NCBI RefSeq assembly: GCF_014650695.1
Contig: NZ_BMVL01000004.1
Location: 296,852-360,851, forward strand
Direction of reading: 5' to 3'
Origin: Streptomyces avidinii
GTDB taxonomy: Bacteria; Actinomycetota; Actinomycetes; Streptomycetales; Streptomycetaceae
Length of the DNA stretch: 64,000 bases
The position numbers were made by a program, and so were the translations under genes. This document shows, one piece after another, positions 56,335-64,000 of the stretch. The notes beneath the pieces are model-generated. The model did not search any database. It was not told where the DNA came from and worked only from the letters and a program-made list of their open reading frames with translations. Positions within the stretch are counted from its first letter, which is position 1, and every line of letters begins with the position of its first letter.

Positions 56335-56343
56335 CCGGGCCCG
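56325..56343. terminator. short hairpin between convergent VOC genes
   Basis: CGGGCCC and GGGCCCG around TGACC: 7 bp, overlapping the stop of the plus-strand gene. Confidence 0.45.
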
Positions 56344-56365
56344 GCCGTCGTGCTCCGCCGGTCGA

Positions 56366-56713
56366 TCACAGGTGGCCCAGGACGTTGACGACCCGGCCGT
56401 CGGGGTCGCGTACGAAGAACCGACGCACCCCCCACTCCTCGTCCTGGAGGGGGTGCACGATCTCCGCACCGCTCGCGCGCACGACCGCGTAGGCCGCGTC
56501 GACGTCGTCCACCTCCACGCTCATGTCGGGTGTGACCGGCGCCGTCCTGTCCCCGGTCATGACGCTGACCTGGGCCGCCGGCCGGGAGGGGGACGCGAGC
56601 GTCACGATCCACCCGTGGTCCATGACCTCCTCGAAGCCCAGCAGGCCGTAGAACTCCCGGCTCCGCGCCAGGCTCTTCGACTGGACGTTGGGTACGACAC
56701 GGCGAACGGACAT
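56366..56713 (-). CDS. VOC-family protein
   Basis: 115-aa VOC protein: VRRVVPNVQSKSLARSREFY and EEWGVRRFFVRDPDGRVVNVLGHL. It is only distantly like the convergent VOC protein at 55948, so the two are neighbours rather than recent duplicates. No predicted partner; many such proteins act on small electrophiles or antibiotics. Confidence 0.8.
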   Translation of the reverse strand: MSVRRVVPNVQSKSLARSREFYGLLGFEEVMDHGWIVTLASPSRPAAQVSVMTGDRTAPVTPDMSVEVDDVDAAYAVVRASGAEIVHPLQDEEWGVRRFFVRDPDGRVVNVLGHL

Positions 56714-56826
56714 CGACGGCTCCCGGCGCGACGGAACGTATGGTGCGTAAGCCCATGGTCGCCCACGTCACGCCCGGAGACAGCCCTACGGGGCCGGGGT
56801 CACAGGGTCGCGGTCACGGCGCCGGG

Positions 56827-58017
56827 TCACGGCGCCGGGGTCAAGAACATGCCCGTCTGGTCCGCGCCCGCGGTGTTCTTGCAGCTGAAGCCGGAGCTCG
56901 CGGGCTGCGCGACGACCAGGGCCAGGCAGCGCCCCGCGGCCAGCTGGCCGAAGTAGTTCGGGTGCATGGACTCCTGGATCAGCCCCTGCGTCTCGTTGTT
57001 GTCGATCCAGCGCGCCCACTCGCTCGTCTTCGCCGAGGCCGGCACCGCGGAAGTCACCTGCTTGCTCGCCTTCGCACACACCTCGCGGCCCTGCATCATG
57101 TCCCGCAGGTCCAGGAACTGCACGCCCTTGGCCGCCGCGGCCGCCTTGATCCGGCCCGCTATCTGCGGCACCAGCGAGTCCCGCGCCCAGTCCGAGTCCC
57201 GGTTCCAGAAGGGGCAGCCGCCGCTGTTGAGCCGGCTCCAGTCGCTCTGCGTGTAGCGGTTCTCCGCGCCGCGCGGGATCGGCGACGGGTAGGACTGCAG
57301 CACGATCCGGTACCCGGAGTCCGCGTACCCGGCAGTGCGCATCACGGCCCGGATCTCGTCCACGGACTTGCCGACGTTGCCCATGACCGCGTCGATCTTC
57401 TGGTCGACGCCGTACTGCTGGTCGTCGTAGCAGTACGAGTTCCAGATGACGAAGTCGAGCGCGCAGTCCTTGATGATGTCGGCGAAGCCGAGGTCGTTCC
57501 CGCCGATGGACAGGGCGATGACCTTGACGTTGTGGCTCGCGGCCACCGCGGCCAGCTGATCGGCCTGCGGGGCCTCGCCCTTGTAGGAGACACCGCCGTT
57601 GGAGGCGCGGAACACGTTGTCCGAGACCGCCCCCGAGCAGGCCAGGTTGACGGCGACGTCGGCGATCGCCCCGGCGCTGCGCACCTCGGCGGAGTCGGAG
57701 CGGTGGCATCCGCCGGCGGTGGTCCCGTAGACCTTGCCGGGATCGTAGGTGCTGCCGCTGACCCAGCCCCGGTCGGTCCCGTTCCGGTTCCCGCTGTTGG
57801 TCAGGCTGTTGCCCTTCCAGCGGCCGGCCTCGCCGGAGATGTAGCTGTCGCCCATGGACACCACGGCGGTGGGTCCGGTCCCGGGGCTGGCGGCCGAGGT
57901 TCCGGCTCCGCCGGCCAGCAGCGCGCTGGCGGCGAGCGGCACGACCAAGCCGGCCCCGGCCAGTCGTCGCACCCGACTGCGGTCCCGGTCCTTGCTGACG
58001 TTGCGGAATCCGATCAC
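56827..58017 (-). CDS. secreted SGNH/GDSL-type hydrolase
   Basis: 396-aa extracellular lipase or esterase. Signal peptide RVRRLAGAGLVVPLAASALLAG with cleavage near SAASPG. Block I is VSMGDSYISGEAGRW (nucleophile Ser), block III is LSIGGNDLGFADII, block V is ESMHPNYFGQ (catalytic Asp/Glu-His region). Cysteine pairs suggest disulphides. GTG 58017 follows AGGAG seven bases upstream; longer frames lack support. It has its own promoter region with a small palindrome. Confidence 0.85.
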   Translation of the reverse strand: MIGFRNVSKDRDRSRVRRLAGAGLVVPLAASALLAGGAGTSAASPGTGPTAVVSMGDSYISGEAGRWKGNSLTNSGNRNGTDRGWVSGSTYDPGKVYGTTAGGCHRSDSAEVRSAGAIADVAVNLACSGAVSDNVFRASNGGVSYKGEAPQADQLAAVAASHNVKVIALSIGGNDLGFADIIKDCALDFVIWNSYCYDDQQYGVDQKIDAVMGNVGKSVDEIRAVMRTAGYADSGYRIVLQSYPSPIPRGAENRYTQSDWSRLNSGGCPFWNRDSDWARDSLVPQIAGRIKAAAAAKGVQFLDLRDMMQGREVCAKASKQVTSAVPASAKTSEWARWIDNNETQGLIQESMHPNYFGQLAAGRCLALVVAQPASSGFSCKNTAGADQTGMFLTPAP

Positions 58018-58162
58018 TGCGGAACTCCTGCGTTCGGCCACGCCGAAGTCGGCGACGACTGCGTCGCGTGGCTGGGAAGTGGGGGTACCGCCGGCCGGTG
58101 GCATCGGAAAGGTGACACGGGCCCGCTTGTTACCGCTAGGTACAGGCAAGTTACGAACGAGT

Positions 58163-58180
58163 AACGACCGACCGGTCGTT
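58163..58180. promoter_or_regulatory. palindrome AACGACC-N4-GGTCGTT
   Basis: Perfect 7-bp arms around GACC, 146 bp upstream of the SGNH hydrolase start. Its shape is like TetR-family operators; regulator unknown. Confidence 0.35.
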
Positions 58181-58213
58181 CGGGAGTCCGCCCCTCCCGT
58201 TGTGGAACGCAAA

Positions 58214-58254
58214 CGGCTCCGCCCCCGTGCCGTGAGGCGACGGGGGCGGAGCCG
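58214..58254 (-). terminator. malate synthase terminator
   Basis: Perfect 15-bp stem CGGCTCCGCCCCCGT / ACGGGGGCGGAGCCG with 11-nt loop, 40 bp beyond the aceB stop. Confidence 0.85.
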
Positions 58255-58294
58255 ACGGGTTTCGACCGCTGTGCGTCTCGGTCGAACCCCGGTC

Positions 58295-59914
58295 TCAGCC
58301 GACCAGCTGGTCGTATGCGGGGAGGGTGAGGAAGTCCGCGTAGTCCGCGTCCAGGGAGACTTGGAGCAGGAGGTCGTGGGCCTGGTTCCACTTGCCGGCC
58401 GCGAAGGCCTCCTCGCCGACCTCGGCGCGGATGGCTGCCAGTTCCTCGGCGGCGATCTTGCGGGTCAGATCGGCGGTGGCCGTCTCGCCGTTCTCGAAGA
58501 CGACACCCGCGTTGATCCACTGCCAGATCTGCGAGCGCGAGATCTCGGCGGTGGCCGCGTCCTCCATCAGGCCGAAGATGCCGACGGCGCCGAGGCCGCG
58601 CAGCCACGCCTCGATGTAGCGGATGCCGACCTGGACCGCGTTGCGCAGGCCCTCGTACGTCGGCCGCGCGTCCAGGGAGTCGATCGCGATGAGCTCGCCC
58701 GGGGCCACCGAGACGTCCTCGCGCAGGCGGTCCTTCTGGTTCGGCTTCTCGCCGAGCACCGCGTCGAACGAGGCCATCGCGATCGGGACCAGGTCGGGGT
58801 GGGCGACCCAGGAGCCGTCGAAGCCGTCGCCCGCCTCGCGGTCCTTGTCGGCCTTGACCTTCTCGAAGGCGACCTTGTTGACCTCGGCGTCCTTGCGGGA
58901 CGGGATGAAGGCCGCCATGCCGCCGATGGCGTGCGCGCCGCGCTTGTGGCAGGTGCGGACCAGTAGTTCGGTGTACGCCCGCATGAACGGAGCGGTCATC
59001 GTCACCGCGTTGCGGTCCGGCAGGACGAACTTCTCGCCGCCGTCACGGAAGTTCTTGACGATGGAGAAGAGGTAGTCCCAGCGGCCCGCGTTCAGACCGG
59101 CCGCGTGGTCGCGCAGCTCGTAGAGGATCTCCTCCATCTCGTACGCGGCGGTGATCGTCTCGATCAGGACGGTCGCGCGGACGGTGCCCTGGGGGATGCC
59201 GACGTAGTCCTGGGCGAAGACGAAGATCTCGTTCCAGAGGCGCGCCTCCAGGTGCGATTCCGTCTTCGGCAGGTAGAAGTACGGGCCCTTGCCGAGGTCG
59301 ATCAGGCGCTTCGCGTTGTGGAAGAAGTAGAGCCCGAAGTCCACGAGCGAGCCGGAGGCGGGGCCGCCCTCGAACCGCAGGTGACGCTCCTCCAGGTGCC
59401 AGCCGCGCGGCCGCATGACGACGGTCGCGAGCTCGGCGGCGGGCTTCAGTGCGTACGCCTTGCCCGTGCGGGGGTCGGTGAAGTCGATGCGGCGCTCGTA
59501 GGCGTCGATGAGGTTCAGCTGGCCGAGGACGACGTTCTCCCAGGTGGGAGCCGAGGCGTCCTCGAAGTCGGCGAGCCAGACCTTGGCGCCCGAGTTCAGG
59601 GCGTTGATGGTCATCTTGCGGTCCGTCGGACCGGTGATCTCCACGCGACGGTCGTTCAGCGCGGCCGGGGCCGGCGCCACCTTCCAGTCGCCCTCGCGGA
59701 CCTGTGCGGTGTCCGGGAGGAAGTCGAGGGTGGAGGTCCGGGCGATCTCGGCACGGCGCTCGCCGCGACGGGCGAGGAGCTCGGTGCGGCGGGGGGCGAA
59801 CCGCCGGTGCAGCTCGGCCACGAAGGCGAGTGCCGCTTCGGTGAGGACTTCGTCCTGCCGGGGCAGGGGCTCGGCGTCGACGATGGCCAGCGGGGACGGC
59901 GCTGGTGCGGACAT
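58295..59914 (-). CDS. aceB: malate synthase A
   Basis: 539-aa enzyme condensing glyoxylate with acetyl-CoA to malate. Motifs: [30 protein letters not shown] (catalytic Arg), [19 protein letters not shown] and [19 protein letters not shown]. No isocitrate lyase gene is in the window, so its glyoxylate probably comes from allantoin breakdown, consistent with the shared promoter boxes. ATG 59914 follows AAGGAG; the upstream in-frame GTG is less well spaced. Confidence 0.95.
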   Translation of the reverse strand: MSAPAPSPLAIVDAEPLPRQDEVLTEAALAFVAELHRRFAPRRTELLARRGERRAEIARTSTLDFLPDTAQVREGDWKVAPAPAALNDRRVEITGPTDRKMTINALNSGAKVWLADFEDASAPTWENVVLGQLNLIDAYERRIDFTDPRTGKAYALKPAAELATVVMRPRGWHLEERHLRFEGGPASGSLVDFGLYFFHNAKRLIDLGKGPYFYLPKTESHLEARLWNEIFVFAQDYVGIPQGTVRATVLIETITAAYEMEEILYELRDHAAGLNAGRWDYLFSIVKNFRDGGEKFVLPDRNAVTMTAPFMRAYTELLVRTCHKRGAHAIGGMAAFIPSRKDAEVNKVAFEKVKADKDREAGDGFDGSWVAHPDLVPIAMASFDAVLGEKPNQKDRLREDVSVAPGELIAIDSLDARPTYEGLRNAVQVGIRYIEAWLRGLGAVGIFGLMEDAATAEISRSQIWQWINAGVVFENGETATADLTRKIAAEELAAIRAEVGEEAFAAGKWNQAHDLLLQVSLDADYADFLTLPAYDQLVG

Positions 59915-60043
59915 ATCTGTCACTCCTTCAGCGGCGGTGCCTGGCGGCCGCGGGGGAATGCTCGCGCGAGACGGCACGCAGTGCCGTCGGGTGTGGAGAG
60001 TTCCGGAGTACGGTCGCGGGCGCCGTCTGGGGGTTCAGGGCGC

Positions 60044-60096
60044 TTCTGACCAGTGGATAGTAATTTCCTCATGGTGGAAGTTCAATGGTTTGTTGA
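60044..60096 (-). promoter_or_regulatory. aceB promoter with both cluster motifs
   Basis: On the minus strand TTGAAC (60085-60080) and TACTAT (60062-60057) are 17 bp apart. The box TTCCACCATGAGGAA (60079-60065) fills the spacer, and a weak second box (60058-60044) starts 21 bp further on. TCAACA-AAC-CATTGA (60096-60082) overlaps the -35. Confidence 0.68.
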
Positions 60097-60166
60097 TGTC
60101 GAGATTCTCTGAGTCGACAGATTCCGCTTCTTGGTGGCCCTCAGTGCCAAGGTCGTCACGCCGTGC

Positions 60167-60778
60167 TCAGAGGAGTCGTGCCAGGTCGGGCGGCGTGTCG
60201 ATGTCGAAGGCCTCCGCGATGTCCGCACACTCCACCAGCATGAGCTCCCCGGCATGTCGCGCAAGGTGCACCCGCGCGCCCTTGTCGCCGGTCGCCGTCG
60301 CTGCGATGTCGGCCCAGCGGTCCGCGCCGAACAGCACGGGATGGCCGCGCTCCCCGGCGTAGGCCGCCGCCACCAGGCTGGTGGGGGAGCGGTACGCCCG
60401 GAGCACCCGGGCCACGGCCGCCGGGCCGATGCCCGGCTGGTCCACGAGCGAGACCAGCGCCGCGCGGGCTCCCGTACCGGCCAGCGAGGTCAGGCCGACC
60501 CGCAGCGAGGAGCCCATCCCCTGCGCCCAGTCCGGGTTGTCCACGACCACGCAGCCGGACAGGTCGGCGCGCTCGCGGACCTCGGCCGCCGAGGCGCCGA
60601 GCACCACGTGCACCGGGCCGCAGCCCGCTTCGCGCAGGACGCGCACGGCGTTCTCGACCAGCGGGCGGTCGCGATAGGGGAGCAGGGCCTTCGGCCGCCC
60701 GCCGAGCCGGCGGCCGCCGCCGGCGGCCAGGAGCAGGCCCGCGATCAGGGGTGCGTCGGAGTGCGCGTTGGCTGACAT
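60167..60778 (-). CDS. MobA-like nucleotidyltransferase (MocA type)
   Basis: 203-aa NTP-transferase, LLLAAGGGRRLGGRPKALLPY at the N terminus (nucleotide-binding loop), VVVDNPDWAQGMGSSLRVGL, VSLVDQPGIGP and GHPVLFG. These match the CTP:molybdopterin cytidylyltransferase group, which matures the cofactor of xanthine dehydrogenase-type enzymes. Its place next to purine catabolism supports this, although no xanthine dehydrogenase gene is in the window. Confidence 0.82.
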   Translation of the reverse strand: MSANAHSDAPLIAGLLLAAGGGRRLGGRPKALLPYRDRPLVENAVRVLREAGCGPVHVVLGASAAEVRERADLSGCVVVDNPDWAQGMGSSLRVGLTSLAGTGARAALVSLVDQPGIGPAAVARVLRAYRSPTSLVAAAYAGERGHPVLFGADRWADIAATATGDKGARVHLARHAGELMLVECADIAEAFDIDTPPDLARLL

Positions 60779-60927
60779 GCCACCGATTCTCGCTCCTGCG
60801 CGAACCCGCGTGACCGCCGCGCCAGGGAGCGGCGTACGGAGGTCAGCGCGGCGCCGATCCGCAGCGGACGCGCGATCCGGTCCTCGGCGGCGGACAACAG
60901 GGCGCGTTCGTCACGGTCGGTCAGCAT
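60745..60927 (-). CDS. small hypothetical protein, 60 aa
   Basis: ATG 60927 has AAGGAG eight bases upstream, giving MLTDRDERALLSAAEDRIAR and a basic middle region. It overlaps the nucleotidyltransferase start by 34 nt. No family recognised; the good ribosome site is the main support. Confidence 0.45.
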   Translation of the reverse strand: MLTDRDERALLSAAEDRIARPLRIGAALTSVRRSLARRSRGFAQERESVACQPTRTPTHP

Positions 60928-60941
60928 CTCGGCGTCTCCTT

Positions 60942-61002
60942 GCCAATCGGGGGCCAATAAGGCGAGTCTGGTCCTCGATTGGCCTGGCCGTCAGAGCCAA
61001 TC
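60942..61002. promoter_or_regulatory. four GCCAAT repeats between divergent genes
   Basis: GCCAATC at 60942-60948, GCCAATA at 60953-60959, the inverted copy ATTGGC at 60978-60983, and GCCAATC at 60996-61002. They lie between the MocR gene and the divergent small gene and are likely MocR autoregulatory sites. Confidence 0.55.
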
Positions 61003-61015
61003 AGGGGAGGTTGGC

Positions 61016-62503
61016 ATGGCAAACGGGCGAGTGGTCCAGACAGCGGACAGAACCATGGGCAGCCGCCAGCTCGCGGCCCTGCTGCCCGCCGACGTCCTGG
61101 CCCGCCCCGGCTACCGGGCGCTCGCCGACGCCGTCCGCACCCTGATCCTCGACGGCCGCGTCGCCCTGCACGTCCGGCTTCCCGCCGAACGCGAGCTCGC
61201 CGAGGCGGTCGGTGCGAGCCGGGCCACCGTCACCGGCGCCTACGACCTGCTGCGCGAGAGCGGCTACGTACGCAGCCGGCGCGGCTCCGGCACCTGGACC
61301 GAGCTCCCCGACGGACACCGCCCGGTCGGAGCCCATGCGCTCCTCGGCGCCGGCGGCCACAGCGCCGACGGCGATCCCGGCGTCGACCTCGCCATCGCCG
61401 CCATGGGCGCCCCGGAGGGCAGCCTCGCCGACGCCCTGGCCCGGGCCGCGCCCCGGCTGCCCGGGCTCGCCCGGACCCCCGGCTACCACCCCTTCGGCCT
61501 GCCCGACCTGCGGAGCGTGGTGGCCGACCGCTTCACCCGGCGCGGCCTGCCCACGCGCCCCGAGCAGATCCTGGTCACGGCCGGGGCCCAGCAGGCCTTC
61601 ACGCTGGTCGTCAGCCTGCTCTGCCGGCCCGGCGACCGGGTCGTCACCGAGAACCCGACCTACGCCAACGCCCTCGACGCCCTGCGCCACGCACGGCTGC
61701 GCACCGGATCCATCGCCGTCTCCGACGCGGGCTGGGACATGGGGATTGCCGAGTCGACCCTGCGCCAGACCGTGCCGAGGCTGGCGTACGTGATCCCCGA
61801 CTTCCACAACCCGACGGGTGCGCTGATGCCGCCGGAGCAGCGGCTGCGGCTGCTCGCGACGACCCGGGCGACCGGGACCTGGTTGGTGGTCGACGAGACC
61901 ATCGCCGACATCGCCCTGGACGTGCCCGCGCCCGCGCCACTGGCCTCCCTCGCCCCGCGCGGCGGCGCGGACCACGTGATCACCATCGGTTCGCTCAGCA
62001 AGACGCACTGGGGCGGGCTGCGCGTGGGGTGGATCCGGGCCGGCGCGAAGATGATCACGGAGCTGACGGCCGTACGGGTCTCCGCCGACATGACGGGATC
62101 GGTCCTCGACCAGCTCGTCGCCCTCCCCCTGCTGGACGGCATGGACCGGGAACTGCCCGCACGGCTGACGCAGCTGCGGATCCAGCGCGAGGCCCTGGTG
62201 CAGTCGCTCCGGCGGCACACCCCCGAATGGTCCTGGCAGGTCCCGCCGGGCGGCCTCTCGCTCTGGGTCGACCTGGGCGAACCGGTCAGCTCCGCCCTGG
62301 CCGAGCGGGCCGCCGCGGCCGGAGTGCACATCGGCCGCGGCGCGCGCTTCGGGGTGGACCCGGGAACCTTCGAGCACCGCCTTCGGATCCCGTACACGCT
62401 CCCCGCCGACCGCCTCGACGAGGGCATCCGCCGCCTCGCGAGCGCCTTCCACGACGGCGTCCCGCTGGCTTCGGCGGTGGAGCGCCCGCACTGGGTCGCG
62501 TAG
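61016..62503 (+). CDS. MocR-type GntR regulator with aminotransferase domain
   Basis: 495-aa PLP-dependent transcription factor. N-terminal GntR winged helix (about 25-100): LADAVRTLILDGRVALHVRLPAERELAEAVGASRATVTGAYD, LLRESGYVRSRRGSGTW. The rest is an aminotransferase fold with PDFHNPTGALMPPEQ, VVDETIADIALD and the PLP lysine in GSLSKTHWGGLRVGW. Four GCCAAT repeats just upstream are the probable operator. ATG 61016 follows GGGGAGG. No obvious regulated pathway adjoins it. Confidence 0.9.
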   Translation: MANGRVVQTADRTMGSRQLAALLPADVLARPGYRALADAVRTLILDGRVALHVRLPAERELAEAVGASRATVTGAYDLLRESGYVRSRRGSGTWTELPDGHRPVGAHALLGAGGHSADGDPGVDLAIAAMGAPEGSLADALARAAPRLPGLARTPGYHPFGLPDLRSVVADRFTRRGLPTRPEQILVTAGAQQAFTLVVSLLCRPGDRVVTENPTYANALDALRHARLRTGSIAVSDAGWDMGIAESTLRQTVPRLAYVIPDFHNPTGALMPPEQRLRLLATTRATGTWLVVDETIADIALDVPAPAPLASLAPRGGADHVITIGSLSKTHWGGLRVGWIRAGAKMITELTAVRVSADMTGSVLDQLVALPLLDGMDRELPARLTQLRIQREALVQSLRRHTPEWSWQVPPGGLSLWVDLGEPVSSALAERAAAAGVHIGRGARFGVDPGTFEHRLRIPYTLPADRLDEGIRRLASAFHDGVPLASAVERPHWVA

Positions 62504-62592
62504 GCCGTCCGGCCGGTCGGCCCGGCTCGCGCCCCGTTCGGTGGAGCGTCACATAATGAAGACCTGGTCGGGTGCCATGGCCGCAGGTCTTC

Positions 62593-62620
62593 GGCCCGGG
62601 CCCGGGCCCGGGCCCGGGGG
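62593..62620. repeat. GGGCCC tandem repeat
   Basis: Four to five tandem GGGCCC units immediately upstream of the WD40 gene ribosome site; self-complementary, so it may fold in mRNA or simply be slippage-prone. Confidence 0.6.
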
Positions 62621-62639
62621 CTCACGTCGGGAGGCCGAG

Positions 62640-64000
62640 GTGAACACGCAGGCTTCGCCGCCACCGCCGCGGCCGGAAGCGGACCGGTGGGCCGAGATCG
62701 CCCGGGAGGCCGCCGACACCGGCACCCTCGATGAGCTGCTGACCCGGGCGGACTTCCTGGTCCGCGCCGATCCGCAGCTGCTGCTGCCCCTCCTGGCCCG
62801 GGCCCGCAGTGCGCCGGCCCGCCTCGCCGCGGCGGTCTGGTACACCTCCGCGTACCGGCACGCCGAGGCCGGACCGGAGGCCAGGCGGTGGCTGCTCGCG
62901 CTGGATGCGGCCCGCTGGGGCGCCCGGCAGCTGGCCTCGGATCTGGCCGCGGATCGGGCCGCGGATCGGGGGGAAGGGCCGGCCTCGGCATCGGCCTCGG
63001 CCTTGCCGTGGCGCGTCGGCTGGGCCACCGGATCCCAGGTCAGCGCCTGTTTGCGGGGCTTCCTCGGCGGTCGCGCCGACCCGGTGACGGCTGTGGCCGT
63101 AGCGGCGGTCGAGCACCGGCCGCTCGCCGTCACCGGACACGCGGACGGCACCGTACGGCGGTGGGACCTGTGCACCGGCGCCCCGCTGGGGCCGCCTCTC
63201 GACTCCCACGGCGGCGCCGTGGAAGCGGTGGCCACGGCCGTGCTCGACGGCCGGCCGACCGCCGTCACCGGCGGCCGCGACGGGACGGCACGGATCTGGG
63301 ACCTGCGCAGCGGTGAGCCGGTGGGGCTCCCGCTCACCGGTCACAGCGGCCCGGTCACGGCCCTGGCCACCACTGAGATCGACGGCCGGCCCGTCGTTCT
63401 CACGGGCGACGACGAAGCAGGCACCGTACGGATCTGGGACCTGCGCACCGGCCGGTGGCTCGGCCGGCCGCTGGAGAACCCGGTCTGGGACGACGGGGTG
63501 GAGGCCACGGGCTGGGTGGCGACCGCGCAGGTGGAGGGCCGGCCGCTCGCCGTCACCAACAGCGACGGCACGCTCCGGGTCTGGGACCTGCCCACGGGCA
63601 CGCAGCGCGACCACCCCGCGTCCGGCGCGCCCGGCGGCGGGGTCACCGCGCTCGCCATGGGGACGGTCCACGGCCGCCCCGTCACCGTGACCGGCGACCT
63701 CGACGGCGCCGTCGAGGTCCGCGACCTGGAATCCGGCGGGCCGCTGGGCCCGGCCCGCACCGGGCACGAGGGCAGGGTGCGTGCCGTGGCCACCACCGCG
63801 CCGGCCGAGCCCGCCCTCGCCGTCACCGGAGGTGACGACGGCGCGGTACGGATCTGGGACCTCGGCACCGGTGCGCGGCCCGGCATCTGCCTCACCGGTC
63901 ACAGCGCAGCCGTGACCATGGTGGCGAGCGGTGTGGCCGAGGACCGGCCGGTGGCCGTCACCGGCGGCGAGGACGGCACGGTGCGCATCTGGGACCTGGC
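62640..64000 (+). CDS. WD40-repeat protein, 5' part (runs off window)
   Basis: GTG 62640 follows GGGAGG and opens a frame to the window end. Residues about 1-140 are helical with an Ala/Asp-rich linker. From about residue 150 comes a tandem WD40 array: units contain GRPLAVTGG-DGTVRIWDLRTG-type cores at roughly 45-50 residue spacing, with at least six copies (RRWDLCTG, ARIWDLRSG, VRIWDLRTG, LRVWDLPTG, VEVRDLESG, VRIWDLGTG) and a further one at the edge. It probably forms a propeller for protein-protein contact. No effector domain is visible before the window ends. Confidence 0.85.
   Translation, partial: MNTQASPPPPRPEADRWAEIAREAADTGTLDELLTRADFLVRADPQLLLPLLARARSAPARLAAAVWYTSAYRHAEAGPEARRWLLALDAARWGARQLASDLAADRAADRGEGPASASASALPWRVGWATGSQVSACLRGFLGGRADPVTAVAVAAVEHRPLAVTGHADGTVRRWDLCTGAPLGPPLDSHGGAVEAVATAVLDGRPTAVTGGRDGTARIWDLRSGEPVGLPLTGHSGPVTALATTEIDGRPVVLTGDDEAGTVRIWDLRTGRWLGRPLENPVWDDGVEATGWVATAQVEGRPLAVTNSDGTLRVWDLPTGTQRDHPASGAPGGGVTALAMGTVHGRPVTVTGDLDGAVEVRDLESGGPLGPARTGHEGRVRAVATTAPAEPALAVTGGDDGAVRIWDLGTGARPGICLTGHSAAVTMVASGVAEDRPVAVTGGEDGTVRIWDL

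Noticed and set aside
58295..59914. Malate synthase taken as evidence for a complete glyoxylate shunt
   Set aside because: No isocitrate lyase gene is in the window; promoter boxes tie it to allantoin-derived glyoxylate.

Overview
The window is high-GC DNA with strong third-position G/C bias, GTG and TTG starts, stop-start overlaps and GC-rich hairpin terminators. Gene content is typical of Streptomyces or a close relative: a group 1h high-affinity [NiFe] hydrogenase, MocR and XRE regulators, and a purine/glyoxylate cluster. No tRNA, rRNA, CRISPR array or intact mobile element was recognised. All functions below are read from sequence and recalled family features; no database search was run.

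Layout. 1-821: 5' part of a fatty acyl-AMP ligase on the minus strand, a long regulatory gap, an unknown gene and an iron-permease tail fragment. 2.5-17.6 kb: one plus-strand hydrogenase unit. It comprises hypX, small and large subunits, a NifU-like protein, DUF5947, DUF6084, an unknown 474-aa protein, a maturation protease, a 34-aa membrane peptide, then hypA-B-F-C-D-E. Most genes overlap by 1-8 nt. The subunits should oxidise trace H2; HypA-F insert the Ni-Fe(CN)2CO centre and HypX is thought to supply CO in air. The hypA ribosome site lies in a strong predicted hairpin. 17.8-25.1 kb: a KhtTU-type cation antiporter pair, a NarL-type two-component system, and a secreted M23 peptidase, FHA protein and Ser/Thr kinase set in which peptidase and kinase share an extracellular domain.

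25.1-35.3 kb is an accessory zone with hypothetical genes, an erythromycin-esterase-like protein, two truncated genes meeting at a scar, an amidohydrolase with a short internal gap, and a GH43-like enzyme. It also has a membrane-anchored XRE protein with a ricin-type lectin domain, a secreted NlpC/P60-like protein and a secreted lectin. A 187-bp copy of the corA 3' end at 30.86 kb (about 89% identical) and intact corA at 35.3 kb form direct repeats around about 4.2 kb of it.

36.6-41.2 kb: AlkZ-like protein, acyl-CoA synthetase, glutathione peroxidase family protein and a zinc-ribbon/Mrr-like protein. 41.4-60 kb: purine and glyoxylate catabolism. Urate oxidase, HIU hydrolase and OHCU decarboxylase convert urate to allantoin. 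A deaminase and a xanthine/uracil-type permease feed the path. Glyoxylate carboligase, hydroxypyruvate isomerase, tartronate semialdehyde reductase and malate synthase use glyoxylate, and catalase removes the H2O2 made by urate oxidase. These promoters share two unlike palindromes: a TTCCG-N5-CGGAA box (gcl, hyi, catalase, aceB), which I infer is an AllR-type IclR-family operator, and a TCAACA-N3-TGTTGA element on the -35 (catalase, uraD, aceB). 60-64 kb: MobA-like nucleotidyltransferase, MocR regulator and the start of a WD40-repeat protein that runs off the window.
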